64,000 bases of DNA from Gemmatimonas sp. (GCF_021298855.1 NZ_JAJTHI010000022.1:1-64000), one strand, 5' to 3'. Shown: positions 9,312 through 18,817, counted from the stretch's first letter. Numbers and translations: made by a program. The notes: generated by a model from the sequence alone, not told the origin.

Positions 9312-11677
9312 GGCGTTCCTCCGCGTTTGCGCAGTTCGAGCAGCAGTTGCTGCGCGCCCTCATAGCTGGGCGCGTCCTCCAGCAGGCTCAGCAGCTCGCG
9401 TCGTGCCGCCGCCGTGTCGCCACCTGCCGCGAGCGCGCGGGCAAGTTCGAGCCGTGCGTCCATGAGATCCGGTGGCCGCAGGGCAATCACCGCGCGCCGT
9501 TCGCGAACCGCCCGCGCGTGATCTCCGGCCCGGGCGGCGAGCACCGCCAGGGCTTCATGGTCTCCCGCCGTATACGGCCAGATCCACAACAGCCTGTCGA
9601 GCGCCGCCATGGCGCCCGTCAGGTCGCCACGCCGTTCGCGCAACTCCGCTTCCAGCTTGTTGGCATCAAAGGCGGTTTCATCGCGTGTGGTGACCTGTTC
9701 CACCATGGCCAACGCTCCCGTGGTATCGTGCGCGTCGAGCGCCAGACGCGTGAGGTACCACGCGGGGCCGTCATCACCGGCGTAACTTGGAAACAGCCGG
9801 TGTGCCCGCTCGAAGAGCAGCCGCGCGGAATCGCGCTGGGTGTCCATGGCACGCACCGCCCGTTTCATGGTCTGCACGAACTCCCCGCCGCTGCTGTCCC
9901 GTCCGCCGGTCCCACCAATGGCCTGCAGCTCCGTGGCGAACCGCTGCCGCAGCCACCCATCGAACTGCGCGTCCACCTCCGGCAGGCGCAGGCCAAGCAC
10001 ACGTTCCATGGCGGCGGGCGTGTCCGCTCCCTCACGGAACGCCACGAGCAGCGCCGGAAGGGCGCCCGCTCCCTTGGTGCGTTCCACCCACTCGCAGAAC
10101 AACGACGCCTGGTAGTAGCTGAACGAGGTCTCCTCAGGATACCGCGGACGCATGAAGCCATCATTCATCTGGCTGACCGGACGCAGGCGTCCGGCGTGGT
10201 ACGCCAGAAGCCACGGCAACGTCGTGCGGGCGCCCCATCCCACATTCGCGCGCCGCTCCTCGAGCACCGAGAGCCCTTCCGACAGCCACCGGGGAACGCG
10301 ATGCCCCGAGGCACCCAGCGTGAACGCGTGCGTGAGCTCGTGCCACGCCGTGCTCCCCCAGTTGAACGTCCCGCGCTCTCGTGCATTGGGGGTATCCATG
10401 GCCAGCAGGCTGCCAAAGCTCACGCCAAGCGCCCCCAGTCCCGTGAGCCCCACGGTGCGCACCGAGAAGTCGGCATGCTGCCGGAAGAACTCGAGACGCA
10501 CCGGCGTGGGCGCCTGGTACCCATACCGGCGTGCGAGGGAGTCGTAGGCCTGCTCGAGCAGCGGCACGATGTACAACGCCAGCAGCGCGGCATCATCGGA
10601 CGGTGCCACGACTTCGAATCGTCCCTGCCTGACGGTGCGGAACCCGCGCATCTTGTCCAGCAGGTCCAGCGTGTTCTTGTGCCACAGATTGAAAGGATCG
10701 AGCGCAAAGGCCCGCTCCACCGACAGCCGCCCGGCATCCAGCTGACCGATGCGCAGCTGATTGGTGCCCAGGACTCCGAGCGCCCGTGCCGAGAGGCTGT
10801 CGAATCGCACGGCCTGCTCCGCCAGACGCACCGCCTCCGCATAGCGGCGCTGCCGAACGGCGGCTTCGGCCAGGGCGGTGTAGAACTCGGCAGGGCGAGG
10901 CTGCAGCAGGGTGGCGGCCCGCAGGGCGCGCTGGTACGTGGCGGAGTCGCCGCGGAGCCACGCCTGTGCCCCCAGCACCGACCACGCCGACTGCAGCGTA
11001 CTGTCCGCGCGCACGGCGCGTTCGGCCACGGCACGGGCCGAGTCGAACGCCTCGGCATCGAGGTGCAGGCGGGCCACGTACGACAGCACGCGCGCACTCG
11101 CGGGCGCCGCCGCGAGCGCCTGGCGTGCCGTGGCCATGGCCGTGCCCTTCCCCTCGAACTCTTCCACCATGGCAAGCCCCAGCAGCGCCTCCGCGTCGCC
11201 ATCCGCGCGGGCGAGCACCGCCTCGAACGAGGCGCGCGCCTCGGGGCCGTTGTACGCGTCGAGAAAGAGCTGCCCAAGGCGCCGGCGCGCGTCGAGGTTG
11301 CCCGAATCGGCGGCCACGGCACGATCAAATGCGGCCAGCGCCGCGCGTGTCGCCGCGGCGTTCCCCGTGGCCAGCAGCGCGTACGCGCGACCGGCCTCGC
11401 TGTGGTCGGCGCTGCTGCGCGTGCCGGTCTGTTCGTAGGCGGTCGTGATGCGGCGCGCCCGGGCCATGGCGTCGGTGCGGTCACCGCGCTGCGCCGCCGC
11501 CTCGGCCGCGGCGATCTCGGCGCCGAACCGATCGGTGCGCGTTGGCACCTGTGCGCAGGCGGCGGAGAGCGGCACTTCGAGCAGCACACTCAGCAGGCTA
11601 CCCGCCATCACCAGCCAGCGGGACGCCCTCCGGCGACGCACGCCTGGTTGCCTACGGAACTGCAGGCAACGGTTCAC
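9308..11677 (-). CDS. TPR-repeat protein with gluzincin-type (peptidase MA-like) motif
   Basis: 789 aa; TPR-like helices; STAWHELTHAFTLGASGHRVPRWLSEGLSVLEER = HExxH plus distal E. Overlaps the DUF4159 start by 4 nt. Confidence 0.75.
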   Translation of the reverse strand: MNRCLQFRRQPGVRRRRASRWLVMAGSLLSVLLEVPLSAACAQVPTRTDRFGAEIAAAEAAAQRGDRTDAMARARRITTAYEQTGTRSSADHSEAGRAYALLATGNAAATRAALAAFDRAVAADSGNLDARRRLGQLFLDAYNGPEARASFEAVLARADGDAEALLGLAMVEEFEGKGTAMATARQALAAAPASARVLSYVARLHLDAEAFDSARAVAERAVRADSTLQSAWSVLGAQAWLRGDSATYQRALRAATLLQPRPAEFYTALAEAAVRQRRYAEAVRLAEQAVRFDSLSARALGVLGTNQLRIGQLDAGRLSVERAFALDPFNLWHKNTLDLLDKMRGFRTVRQGRFEVVAPSDDAALLALYIVPLLEQAYDSLARRYGYQAPTPVRLEFFRQHADFSVRTVGLTGLGALGVSFGSLLAMDTPNARERGTFNWGSTAWHELTHAFTLGASGHRVPRWLSEGLSVLEERRANVGWGARTTLPWLLAYHAGRLRPVSQMNDGFMRPRYPEETSFSYYQASLFCEWVERTKGAGALPALLVAFREGADTPAAMERVLGLRLPEVDAQFDGWLRQRFATELQAIGGTGGRDSSGGEFVQTMKRAVRAMDTQRDSARLLFERAHRLFPSYAGDDGPAWYLTRLALDAHDTTGALAMVEQVTTRDETAFDANKLEAELRERRGDLTGAMAALDRLLWIWPYTAGDHEALAVLAARAGDHARAVRERRAVIALRPPDLMDARLELARALAAGGDTAAARRELLSLLEDAPSYEGAQQLLLELRKRGGTP

Positions 11678-12609
11678 TTGCCGCCTCCCGCCGCCTTGAT
11701 GGCGGCCGACTTCTCCGCCAGCGCGAGCAGCAACCGCTCGAGTTCGGCTTCGTAGGCCGCCGGTTCCATCGCCGCCTTGCGCGCCCGCAGCGCGGCCACC
11801 TGTGACTCGAGCGCCTGCCGTTCCTCCAGCAGGCGGGCCACGCGCGGATCCGTGGTGGCCGCGCGCGTGCCGAACGACATCCTGGCCGCCGCCGTGGAGT
11901 CGCTGAGCACGGCATGTTCGGTGAGCATGCGGTTGGTCGACTCGTACGACTTCGCCACCTCCGCGCGCGCAAAACGGAATGCCTCGAGCGCAGACAACCG
12001 TCCGTCCTTGTTCGCGTCGGCGTCGTCGGTGCTGAGGGCGCGGGCAAAATGCTGCAGAAACTCCGCATCGTTCTTTTCGACCGCCGAGCGCGTGGCGGTC
12101 ACCACCACCCGGCCGCTGCCGGCAATGACCGGCACGAAATCCCCGCTCCCGGTGGCGGCGTTCACGAACACCACCTGTTGCGCGCCGAAGGGCGCCAGCC
12201 AGGCGGCGTACTCGCTGGCGGTGGCATCGGGGCCGGGCAGGTTGACCTTCGAGCCGGCGCCCTCACCACTCCCGTGGCCCACCAGGAGCACGAGCAGCAC
12301 GTCGCCGGGGCGCGTCCGCCGCGACAGCGCGGCAAACGCGCGGGCGATATTGTCGCGGGTGGACCGCCCGTTGAAGGCCGTGGAATCCTCGGTGAGCACG
12401 ATGAGACTGGAGTCGCTCACCCCCCATCGCGTCGCGGCGGCCGACCGCACGGCGCTCACGGCGCTGCCGAAGCGCGTCTTGAACGCCGGGTCCCCAGAGA
12501 GCCCCGAGACGATGAGAACGTGCGTGCTTTGTGCGGCCACGGCCCGCGGCGTTCCCGCTGCGGCCAGGCAGGCGAGCACGCCGGCCAGTCGTCGTCCCAG
12601 CGCCTTCAT
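11674..12609 (-). CDS. Caspase-like (clan CD, C13/C14-type fold) protein, predicted inactive, with EF-hand loop
   Basis: Start MKALGRRLAGVLACLAAAG (signal peptide). VLLVLLVGHGSGEG (His strand) and VVFVNAATGSGDF where a catalytic Cys is expected; DANKDGRLSALE is a canonical EF-hand loop. Confidence 0.55.
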   Translation of the reverse strand: MKALGRRLAGVLACLAAAGTPRAVAAQSTHVLIVSGLSGDPAFKTRFGSAVSAVRSAAATRWGVSDSSLIVLTEDSTAFNGRSTRDNIARAFAALSRRTRPGDVLLVLLVGHGSGEGAGSKVNLPGPDATASEYAAWLAPFGAQQVVFVNAATGSGDFVPVIAGSGRVVVTATRSAVEKNDAEFLQHFARALSTDDADANKDGRLSALEAFRFARAEVAKSYESTNRMLTEHAVLSDSTAAARMSFGTRAATTDPRVARLLEERQALESQVAALRARKAAMEPAAYEAELERLLLALAEKSAAIKAAGGGK

Positions 12610-14933
12610 GCCAGTCCCCTCCAGCGACGGTAGCTCCACTCGGCCCCGAGCACGAAGGCCAGAAGAAGGAATACCGCCGGCATGTCCCACAGGTCCTTCG
12701 CCTCGCGCACGGTCACGCCGGCGTTCGTGTACACGGCGTCATCGGCGAGGGCGCCGGCCTCGGCGATCGGGTAGTAGCGCCCGCCGGTCTCGTCGGCAAT
12801 GCGCCGCAGCAGCGGGGCCCGCAACTCGGCTTGCGCCACGTCGGCTCCCCGTTCGTCCACCAGCACCGTGGTGGTGACCGCCTGCACCGAATCGCGCCCC
12901 GTCACGGCCACCGCGTCCACGATGTAGCGTCCGGTGTCGCGGGGGGTGAAGCGGGCCGCGTAGCTGCCGTCGTCGCGCAGCGACCATTCGAGGGCCAGCG
13001 TCTCGCTGCCGCCTGTCGGTCCGGTCACGGTGGCCGTCACCTCCGCGTCGTTGATGTCTTCGAACTGGGGCGTGGCCACCTGCGCCCGCAGCACCACGGT
13101 CTCACCAGGGGCCACGCGGGCCGGAGTGGTGGTGACCTCGAAGGGCGACGGGGCGCCATCCACAAGCCAGCGCGTCATTTGGCGCCAGAACGTCTGGTGT
13201 GAGCGGTCTTCCACCGCGATGCTGGCGTCCATACGCCACAGCCATGAGTCCTGCGCCGTGAAGACCGCGCTCATGCCCCGCCCGTAGCGTTGCCATGCCA
13301 GCACGGGAACATCACTGCGTCCGTCTTCCGTGCGACCGGCAAGCAGCAGCGTGGCGCCGGCGCGCAGCGCGCCAACACGGTTCACCAATGTGAGCGGGGG
13401 CAGGGAGTCCCACCGCTGTCGCGAGGCGGCCAGGGTCTCCCGCAGCTGGAGGGCCGGGTGCACGTCACCGGCGCGCGTGGGGCGTACCTGCACCGAGGTG
13501 GCCGGCCCGTCCACGTTGATCTCGCCGCGCGTGAGGGTGAGGGGCAGGACGTCCGCGAGCGGCGTGCCGGCAAATCCGCCTTCACTGAGCGAGGCACGGC
13601 CACCCAGCACGAGCAGACCGCCACCACGAACGCTCACGAAGTCAGCCAGCATGCGCAGTTGTTCGCCGCTGAAGAAGGCTGCCTCGACGCTGCCGAGGAT
13701 GATGGCGCGATAGCCGAAGAGCTCCTCGCGCGTGGTGGGAAATCCGTTGAGCAGGTCGAGACTGTCCCGCACACCGAGTCGCAGAAACTTGCGCTCGGCG
13801 CTGCGCATGAGTCCCACCACCTGCATGGCGCTGTCCTCGGCCACGGCGCGCCGCAGGAACGCGAATTCCGGGCGCGGTTCCCCTTCCACGTAGAGCACGC
13901 GCTCGGGGCCACTGCGCACCTCGAGACTGGTTTGCCACTCGTTGTTCTGCGTGACGACCTCGTTGGCGAGCGGACGCGCCCGCACGGCGAGGCGGTGTAC
14001 GCCGGGCGGAAGCGGGGGAATGCGCATGCGCAGGGTGCCAAGATCCCCCTTGGCGGGTCGCGGCACAGTCTCCGTGGCGACCACGCGCCCGTCTGCTTCG
14101 AGCGTCACCGACACGCCGCGTTCGTCGAGGCCACGCATGCGGATGTCCGCTTCCACGACACCGGCCGCTCCGGCGAGCAGGCGCTGCGGCGCCTGCACCC
14201 GTTCCACCGCCACGTCGCGCGTGAAGCGCTCCGTGCCCACACCCACCGTGTAGACCGGCACCCGGCGGGCGCGCAGGCCGAGCAGCGCGTCGTCGAGGGA
14301 GGAGCGGCCGTTGTCGGCACCGTCGGTCACCAGCACGACGCCCGCGAGCGGCATTCCGTCGAGATCCTGTCGCACGTCGTCGAGCGTCTGCGCGAGGTCG
14401 GAGCGGGTCCCCGCTGCGCGTACCTCATCGGCGGCGCGCACCGGCGTGGCGCCGGCCGAAAAGCGGAAGCGGCGGATCGCGAAGCGGCCCCCCAGCGCGC
14501 GCATGAGCGCCGTGCTGTCATTGAAGGCGCGCTGCAGGACGGCGAGGCGCGATGCCGCGGCCGTGGTCGCGCTGTCTCCGCGCGCCATCGACGCACCGAC
14601 ATCGGTGATGCGCATGCTGCGCGAATCATCGAATACCACCGCGAGCACGTTGCGCTGCGGAACGGCCGCGGCAATCACCAGTCCGGGACGGAAGAGGCAG
14701 GCCAGTACCAGCAGTACGGCGGCCGTGCGCAACGCCGCGAGCAGCAGCCGATCACGCCAGGGCAGCGAGCGCAGGCGTACGTGACTGGCAACGATCAGCA
14801 GTACCAACACGATCGCGGCACCGACCAGCAGCGTGGCCGGTACGACCGGCGCCGTCACGAACTCCCCGCGGGCAAACGCGCGCGGGGAGTACTTGAAGAG
14901 CCAGGTGCCGATCGTGTCGAACCAGGATCCCAC
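12606..14933 (-). CDS. VWA / glutamine-amidotransferase-like membrane protein
   Basis: GTG start 14933 (VGSWFDTIGTWLFKYSPRAFARGEF); VFDDSRSMRI, VLVTDGADNGRSS (VWA-like), YRAIILGSVEAAFFSGEQLRMLADFVSVRGGGLLVLGG (GATase1-like). Confidence 0.65.
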   Translation of the reverse strand: MGSWFDTIGTWLFKYSPRAFARGEFVTAPVVPATLLVGAAIVLVLLIVASHVRLRSLPWRDRLLLAALRTAAVLLVLACLFRPGLVIAAAVPQRNVLAVVFDDSRSMRITDVGASMARGDSATTAAASRLAVLQRAFNDSTALMRALGGRFAIRRFRFSAGATPVRAADEVRAAGTRSDLAQTLDDVRQDLDGMPLAGVVLVTDGADNGRSSLDDALLGLRARRVPVYTVGVGTERFTRDVAVERVQAPQRLLAGAAGVVEADIRMRGLDERGVSVTLEADGRVVATETVPRPAKGDLGTLRMRIPPLPPGVHRLAVRARPLANEVVTQNNEWQTSLEVRSGPERVLYVEGEPRPEFAFLRRAVAEDSAMQVVGLMRSAERKFLRLGVRDSLDLLNGFPTTREELFGYRAIILGSVEAAFFSGEQLRMLADFVSVRGGGLLVLGGRASLSEGGFAGTPLADVLPLTLTRGEINVDGPATSVQVRPTRAGDVHPALQLRETLAASRQRWDSLPPLTLVNRVGALRAGATLLLAGRTEDGRSDVPVLAWQRYGRGMSAVFTAQDSWLWRMDASIAVEDRSHQTFWRQMTRWLVDGAPSPFEVTTTPARVAPGETVVLRAQVATPQFEDINDAEVTATVTGPTGGSETLALEWSLRDDGSYAARFTPRDTGRYIVDAVAVTGRDSVQAVTTTVLVDERGADVAQAELRAPLLRRIADETGGRYYPIAEAGALADDAVYTNAGVTVREAKDLWDMPAVFLLLAFVLGAEWSYRRWRGLA

Positions 14934-15012
14934 GTGAGAACGGCCGGTGAGGGACGGGAAGGGCAGGCGAACACGACATGGCACGGCACCCACACGGTGC
15001 GTCGGGCCCCCC

Positions 15013-15030
15013 GTGCATCCTAGGATGCAC
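15013..15030. promoter_or_regulatory. 18-bp perfect palindrome between divergent genes
   Basis: gtgcatcctaggatgcac; lies between the start of the 14933 minus-strand gene and the 15222 plus-strand gene. Confidence 0.5.
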
Positions 15031-15221
15031 CCATGGACTCGCCCTGCACCAGCGCCACGCGGTCGTGCCGCGCGATGCATGAGCTAGACGCAACAGGGGC
15101 CCGCGACGTTGGCGCCGTCGTGACGACGCGACCAGCGCCTTAACGGTCAGGACCGACATGCGTCCAATGGGGTGAAGCGGGCGCCGGCAGGGCGACCGCC
15201 ACACTCAACCGGAAGGCTTAT

Positions 15222-15920
15222 ATGACACATATCCGTTCCCGTCTGTTGCTGGCGACCGCGCTCGCCAGCCTGGCACTCGGCACCGTGGTTCAGGCACAGG
15301 CTGGTGCCGGGGCTCCCCGTCCGCGCGACGGCCAGGGGCCGGCCGGCACCATGCGTCGCGGTGGTCCGGCAGCTGGTCCCAACGCCGTGGCGGGTGACCG
15401 GCGCATGGGTCGTGCAGGACGTGGCAATCCGGCCGGCATGCTGTTGCGGATGCGGTCCGAACTGCAGCTGACCGATGAGCAGGTGAAGCGACTCGAAGCG
15501 CTGCAGGATGCGCCGGCCGTGCGGGCCAACGAGGCCGATCTGCTGCGGGCGCGTGCCGATCTGCTCGACGCCACTCAGGGCGATGGCAACCTGTCCAAGG
15601 CGCGTACCGCGCTCGATCGCATGAGTGCGCTGCGCAATGAACAGCTCATCGCCGGTCTCAAGCAGCGACAGGAGGTGCGTGGTGTGTTGACCACGCAACA
15701 GAAGACGCGCCTCGACAATCTGCGACGCGACATGCGGCAGCGCGGAGCCATGCGCGGACAGCGGGGCGCCGCGCGCGGCGGGCGAGGCATGCGGCGCGGT
15801 GCGTATGGGGGGCCGTTCCGCGGGCAGCGCGGTCCCGATGGAGCGATGCCGCCGGGGATGTACGGTGGCCGGGGACGGCGCGGCGCGCCCGAGGCACCAG
15901 TAGCGCCGGACAGCCAGTAA
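15222..15920 (+). CDS. Spy/CpxP-like periplasmic protein, Gly/Arg-rich
   Basis: Signal peptide MTHIRSRLLLATALASLALGTVVQAQ; LRMRSELQLTDEQVKRLEALQ...RGVLTTQQKTRLDNLRRDM. Confidence 0.6.
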   Translation: MTHIRSRLLLATALASLALGTVVQAQAGAGAPRPRDGQGPAGTMRRGGPAAGPNAVAGDRRMGRAGRGNPAGMLLRMRSELQLTDEQVKRLEALQDAPAVRANEADLLRARADLLDATQGDGNLSKARTALDRMSALRNEQLIAGLKQRQEVRGVLTTQQKTRLDNLRRDMRQRGAMRGQRGAARGGRGMRRGAYGGPFRGQRGPDGAMPPGMYGGRGRRGAPEAPVAPDSQ

Positions 15921-15952
15921 CCGCAGCGCGCACCAGTGGGTTGCGAATGTCG

Positions 15953-15986
15953 CGTGCCCCCGATGCCTTAGGGTATCGGGGGCACG
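15953..15986. terminator. Hairpin, terminator-like without a U-tract
   Basis: cgtgcccccgat...atcgggggcacg perfect 12-bp stem between convergent genes. Confidence 0.6.
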
Positions 15987-16012
15987 TGGCGGTTCGGCGT
16001 CCCGGTGGCGTG

Positions 16013-16681
16013 CTACGTGTTCGCCGATCGACCGCCGAGTCCCTGCGTCTGTCGCCACCGTGCCACGTCGGCAGGGGTATCCAGATCGAAGGCCCCGTCG
16101 CCGAGAGGCACGGCAATGGTGTCCTGCTGTAGCAGCGGCTTGGCACCCTGTTCACCAGACAGCATCTTCAGCCACGGCCAGTCGGCACGAGGGAGAATCG
16201 CGGGAATGCCGCGGGCAGGTGCCGTGGTTGCCGCTGCACTTGCGGCTGGCATAGACGCCCCCGCCACGTACGCCGCCGCCACGCGCTCCGTGCCAGTGAA
16301 GTGTGAGCGCAAGGCCACAAGGAACGGCGCGGTGACCGCAGGCATGTCACACGGCGCAATGAGCACGCCCTGTACGTCGTCGGTGGACGCGGTGAGGTCG
16401 ATCAGCGCCCGCATCCCCGCGCCGATGGAGCTCCCCATGCCATGGGCCCATTCCGCATGCCGCACCACGTGCACCGATTCGTGCGCCAGACTGCGGGTTA
16501 CCGCCTCGGCGGCGGCGCCAACAACGACGAGGAGCGGGGCGCACCCCGCATCGCGGAGCGCCCGCGCCATGCGCACGACCGCCGGAACGCCGGTCTCGTC
16601 CACCAGGAGTTGCTTGGGCTCGCCCAAGCGGCGCGACCCGCCTGCCGCCAACAGGAGCCCGGCGACGCTGCCTGGGGGCAT
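16013..16681 (-). CDS. MobA/MocA-like nucleotidyltransferase
   Basis: VAGLLLAAGGSRRLGEPKQLLVD signature; GVLIAPCDMPAVTAPFLVAL. Confidence 0.85.
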   Translation of the reverse strand: MPPGSVAGLLLAAGGSRRLGEPKQLLVDETGVPAVVRMARALRDAGCAPLLVVVGAAAEAVTRSLAHESVHVVRHAEWAHGMGSSIGAGMRALIDLTASTDDVQGVLIAPCDMPAVTAPFLVALRSHFTGTERVAAAYVAGASMPAASAAATTAPARGIPAILPRADWPWLKMLSGEQGAKPLLQQDTIAVPLGDGAFDLDTPADVARWRQTQGLGGRSANT

Positions 16682-16692
16682 GAGCGGGTCAC

Positions 16693-17925
16693 TCAGCGGT
16701 CAGGAAACTCGGGGAGATCGCAGCGCAACGGCTGATCGGCCAACGCGCGCGCCGCGTCGCGAGCGAGGAGCTCGGGGGTCGGCGTGCGCGCATGAATGGG
16801 ACTCTGACGCTCCCGCAGGAATCCCGCCGGGCGCGCGTGAATCACCGCCTCGATCTCGGCGATCGCCGCCAGCGCGATGGAGGCCGGCGTCTCCCCCCCA
16901 AGATCGAGGCCGATGGGCGCGTGGAGCTTGTGTCGCTGACGCGCCGTGAGCGGCGTGCCGCGCAGGGCGAGCTGCTGGGTGGCCTGCTCGGTGAGCTGCG
17001 TGGCGCGCTGCCGAGAACCCAGCACCCCCACGTAGCCGAACGGCAGCGGGAGCGTGGCGGTGAGCCACGCCACGTCGACGTCGAAGATGTGCGTCAGCAA
17101 CGCAACGGCCGTGCGCTCGTCGTGCGGCAGTTGGGTCACCGCCTGCTGCACCGCCTCCATCTGTCCCACCCGACGCACCGCGACGCCCGCGGGCAGCTGC
17201 AGCCCGTCGAGCAGCGCCGGGCGGTGGTCGAGGACCGTGACCTGCCATCCCAACGTCGTGGCGATCTGCGCGAACGCCTCGGCGCCGCGCCCGGCCCCCA
17301 CGCAGTGCAGCGCGACCGGTGCCACCAACGGCTCCACGAACACGGTGACGTCATCGGCGATCGCCTGCAGCACGGCCTGCCCGGTACGCCGCGTCGCCTG
17401 CACCAGCGGCGCGATCTCGGCATTTGGAACAAGCCGCGACTCATCGTGGAGGCGATGCCACCGACCATTGCTCACGTCGCCGTCGAGCAGCGCGCAGGTG
17501 GCCCCACTTCCCCGGGCATCGAGGACGGTCACCACCGCGCCCCCCTGCCGGCGGTTTCGCACCGATTCGGCTTGTACCATCCAGCGCCAATCGGGGAGTG
17601 GCTCCAGCAACAGATGCGCGATGCCGTCGCACCGGGCGCCGAAGCCCCAGATTGTCTCGAGGTCAGCCCGCAAGTCGTACCTGAGGCGCAAGGCCCGCCC
17701 GCTGGCACACACCTCGCTGGCGCGCGCCGCGACATCGCCCTCCAGACAGCCGCCGCTCACAGCCCCCGCCAGCACCCGCGCCTCGGCGTCGACCAGCAAG
17801 CGCGCCCCAGGCTGTCGGTATGACGAGCCGTCCACCTGCACGAGGGTGGCGAGCGCCAGCGGGACGTCGGGCCGTGCCAGACGCGCGGCCTGGGCGGCAC
17901 GCGCAAGATCGACGAAGCCGGACAC
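16693..17925 (-). CDS. XdhC family protein
   Basis: LATLVQVDGSSYRQPGARLLVD...GAVSGGCLEGDVAARA; TVLDHRPALLDG; GVLGSRQRATQL; PIGLDLGGETPASIALAAIAEI. GTG start 17925. Confidence 0.9.
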   Translation of the reverse strand: MSGFVDLARAAQAARLARPDVPLALATLVQVDGSSYRQPGARLLVDAEARVLAGAVSGGCLEGDVAARASEVCASGRALRLRYDLRADLETIWGFGARCDGIAHLLLEPLPDWRWMVQAESVRNRRQGGAVVTVLDARGSGATCALLDGDVSNGRWHRLHDESRLVPNAEIAPLVQATRRTGQAVLQAIADDVTVFVEPLVAPVALHCVGAGRGAEAFAQIATTLGWQVTVLDHRPALLDGLQLPAGVAVRRVGQMEAVQQAVTQLPHDERTAVALLTHIFDVDVAWLTATLPLPFGYVGVLGSRQRATQLTEQATQQLALRGTPLTARQRHKLHAPIGLDLGGETPASIALAAIAEIEAVIHARPAGFLRERQSPIHARTPTPELLARDAARALADQPLRCDLPEFPDR

Positions 17926-18112
17926 GATCGCTCCTGGGGGGAAGGCAGGGATGACGGGCTGCCGCGCACAGCGGCACGCAACGGCGTACACCGATGGGCA
18001 AAGAATAGACCGCGCAGGACGGCTTCGCCAACGCCGCGTGCGCCGTGAAACCCCCGCGTTCCGGTTTCCGTTACGTCTCTCGGGTGGAGACCTAACGCTG
18101 TTCCACAATACG

Positions 18113-18150
18113 GCAAGCAAGTGCCTGCTTGCACGCAAGCATGTACTTGC
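18113..18150. promoter_or_regulatory. Overlapping inverted repeats upstream of tetR (putative autoregulatory operator)
   Basis: gcaagcaagtgcctgcttgcacgcaagcatgtacttgc: tgcttgc-ac-gcaagca, gcaagca-N6-tgcttgc and gcaag-N6-cttgc, ending 14 nt before the ATG at 18164. Confidence 0.6.
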
Positions 18151-18163
18151 ATAACGTGTCGGT

Positions 18164-18817
18164 ATGACTGAAGACCATCGGCAGCGGATCCTCCAGGCAG
18201 CGGGGCGCGTCTACACCCAGCATGGCTGGCGCGGGGCAACCACGCGCCGCATCGCCGAGGAGGCAGGCGTGAACGAAGTCACGCTGTTCCGGCACTTCGG
18301 TTCCAAGGACGCGCTGCTCGAGCAGATGATGCGCGACCTCGCGGCGGCCAAGGAGCAGGAGCGGCTCCCGGACGACCCGCGGGAGCCGGAGGCCGAGCTG
18401 TACGCCTGGGCGCGCGCGCATCACTCCGAGACCTGCGGCATGCGGCCGCTCATCCGGCAGATGATGTCCGACCTCGAGGAGCGGCCCGACCTCGCGCCGT
18501 GCGCCGTCAGTGGGCCGCACGGCGCAATGATGCAGCTGCGCCGCTACGTGCACCAGCTGTACGTGGCCGGCTACATCGATCACGACAAGGTGGCCACGCC
18601 CACCGAAATCGACGCGGCCGTCACGATGTTCATGGGCGCGGTCTTCGCCGACGGCATGAACCGCGACGTGATGCCCATGATGTTCACCCAGCCGGTGGAG
18701 GACTCGCTGCGTGCGTACGTACGCCTCTTCCTCCGCGGGTTGCATGTGTTGTCTCAACCGGCCGTACGCGCGCCGCTGATGGCGCCCGAGTCGACCCTTA
18801 CCGCGATCCCCGAATGA
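18164..18817 (+). CDS. TetR/AcrR family transcriptional regulator
   Basis: RQRILQAAGRVYTQHGWRGATTRRIAEEAGVNEVTLFRHFGSKDALLEQM. Confidence 0.95.
   Translation: MTEDHRQRILQAAGRVYTQHGWRGATTRRIAEEAGVNEVTLFRHFGSKDALLEQMMRDLAAAKEQERLPDDPREPEAELYAWARAHHSETCGMRPLIRQMMSDLEERPDLAPCAVSGPHGAMMQLRRYVHQLYVAGYIDHDKVATPTEIDAAVTMFMGAVFADGMNRDVMPMMFTQPVEDSLRAYVRLFLRGLHVLSQPAVRAPLMAPESTLTAIPE

Noticed and set aside
9269-11755. 828-aa plus-strand ORF
   Set aside because: Antisense to the TPR/gluzincin gene; no recognisable family.
13290-15023. 577-aa plus-strand ORF
   Set aside because: Antisense to the VWA/GATase-like gene; shadow ORF.
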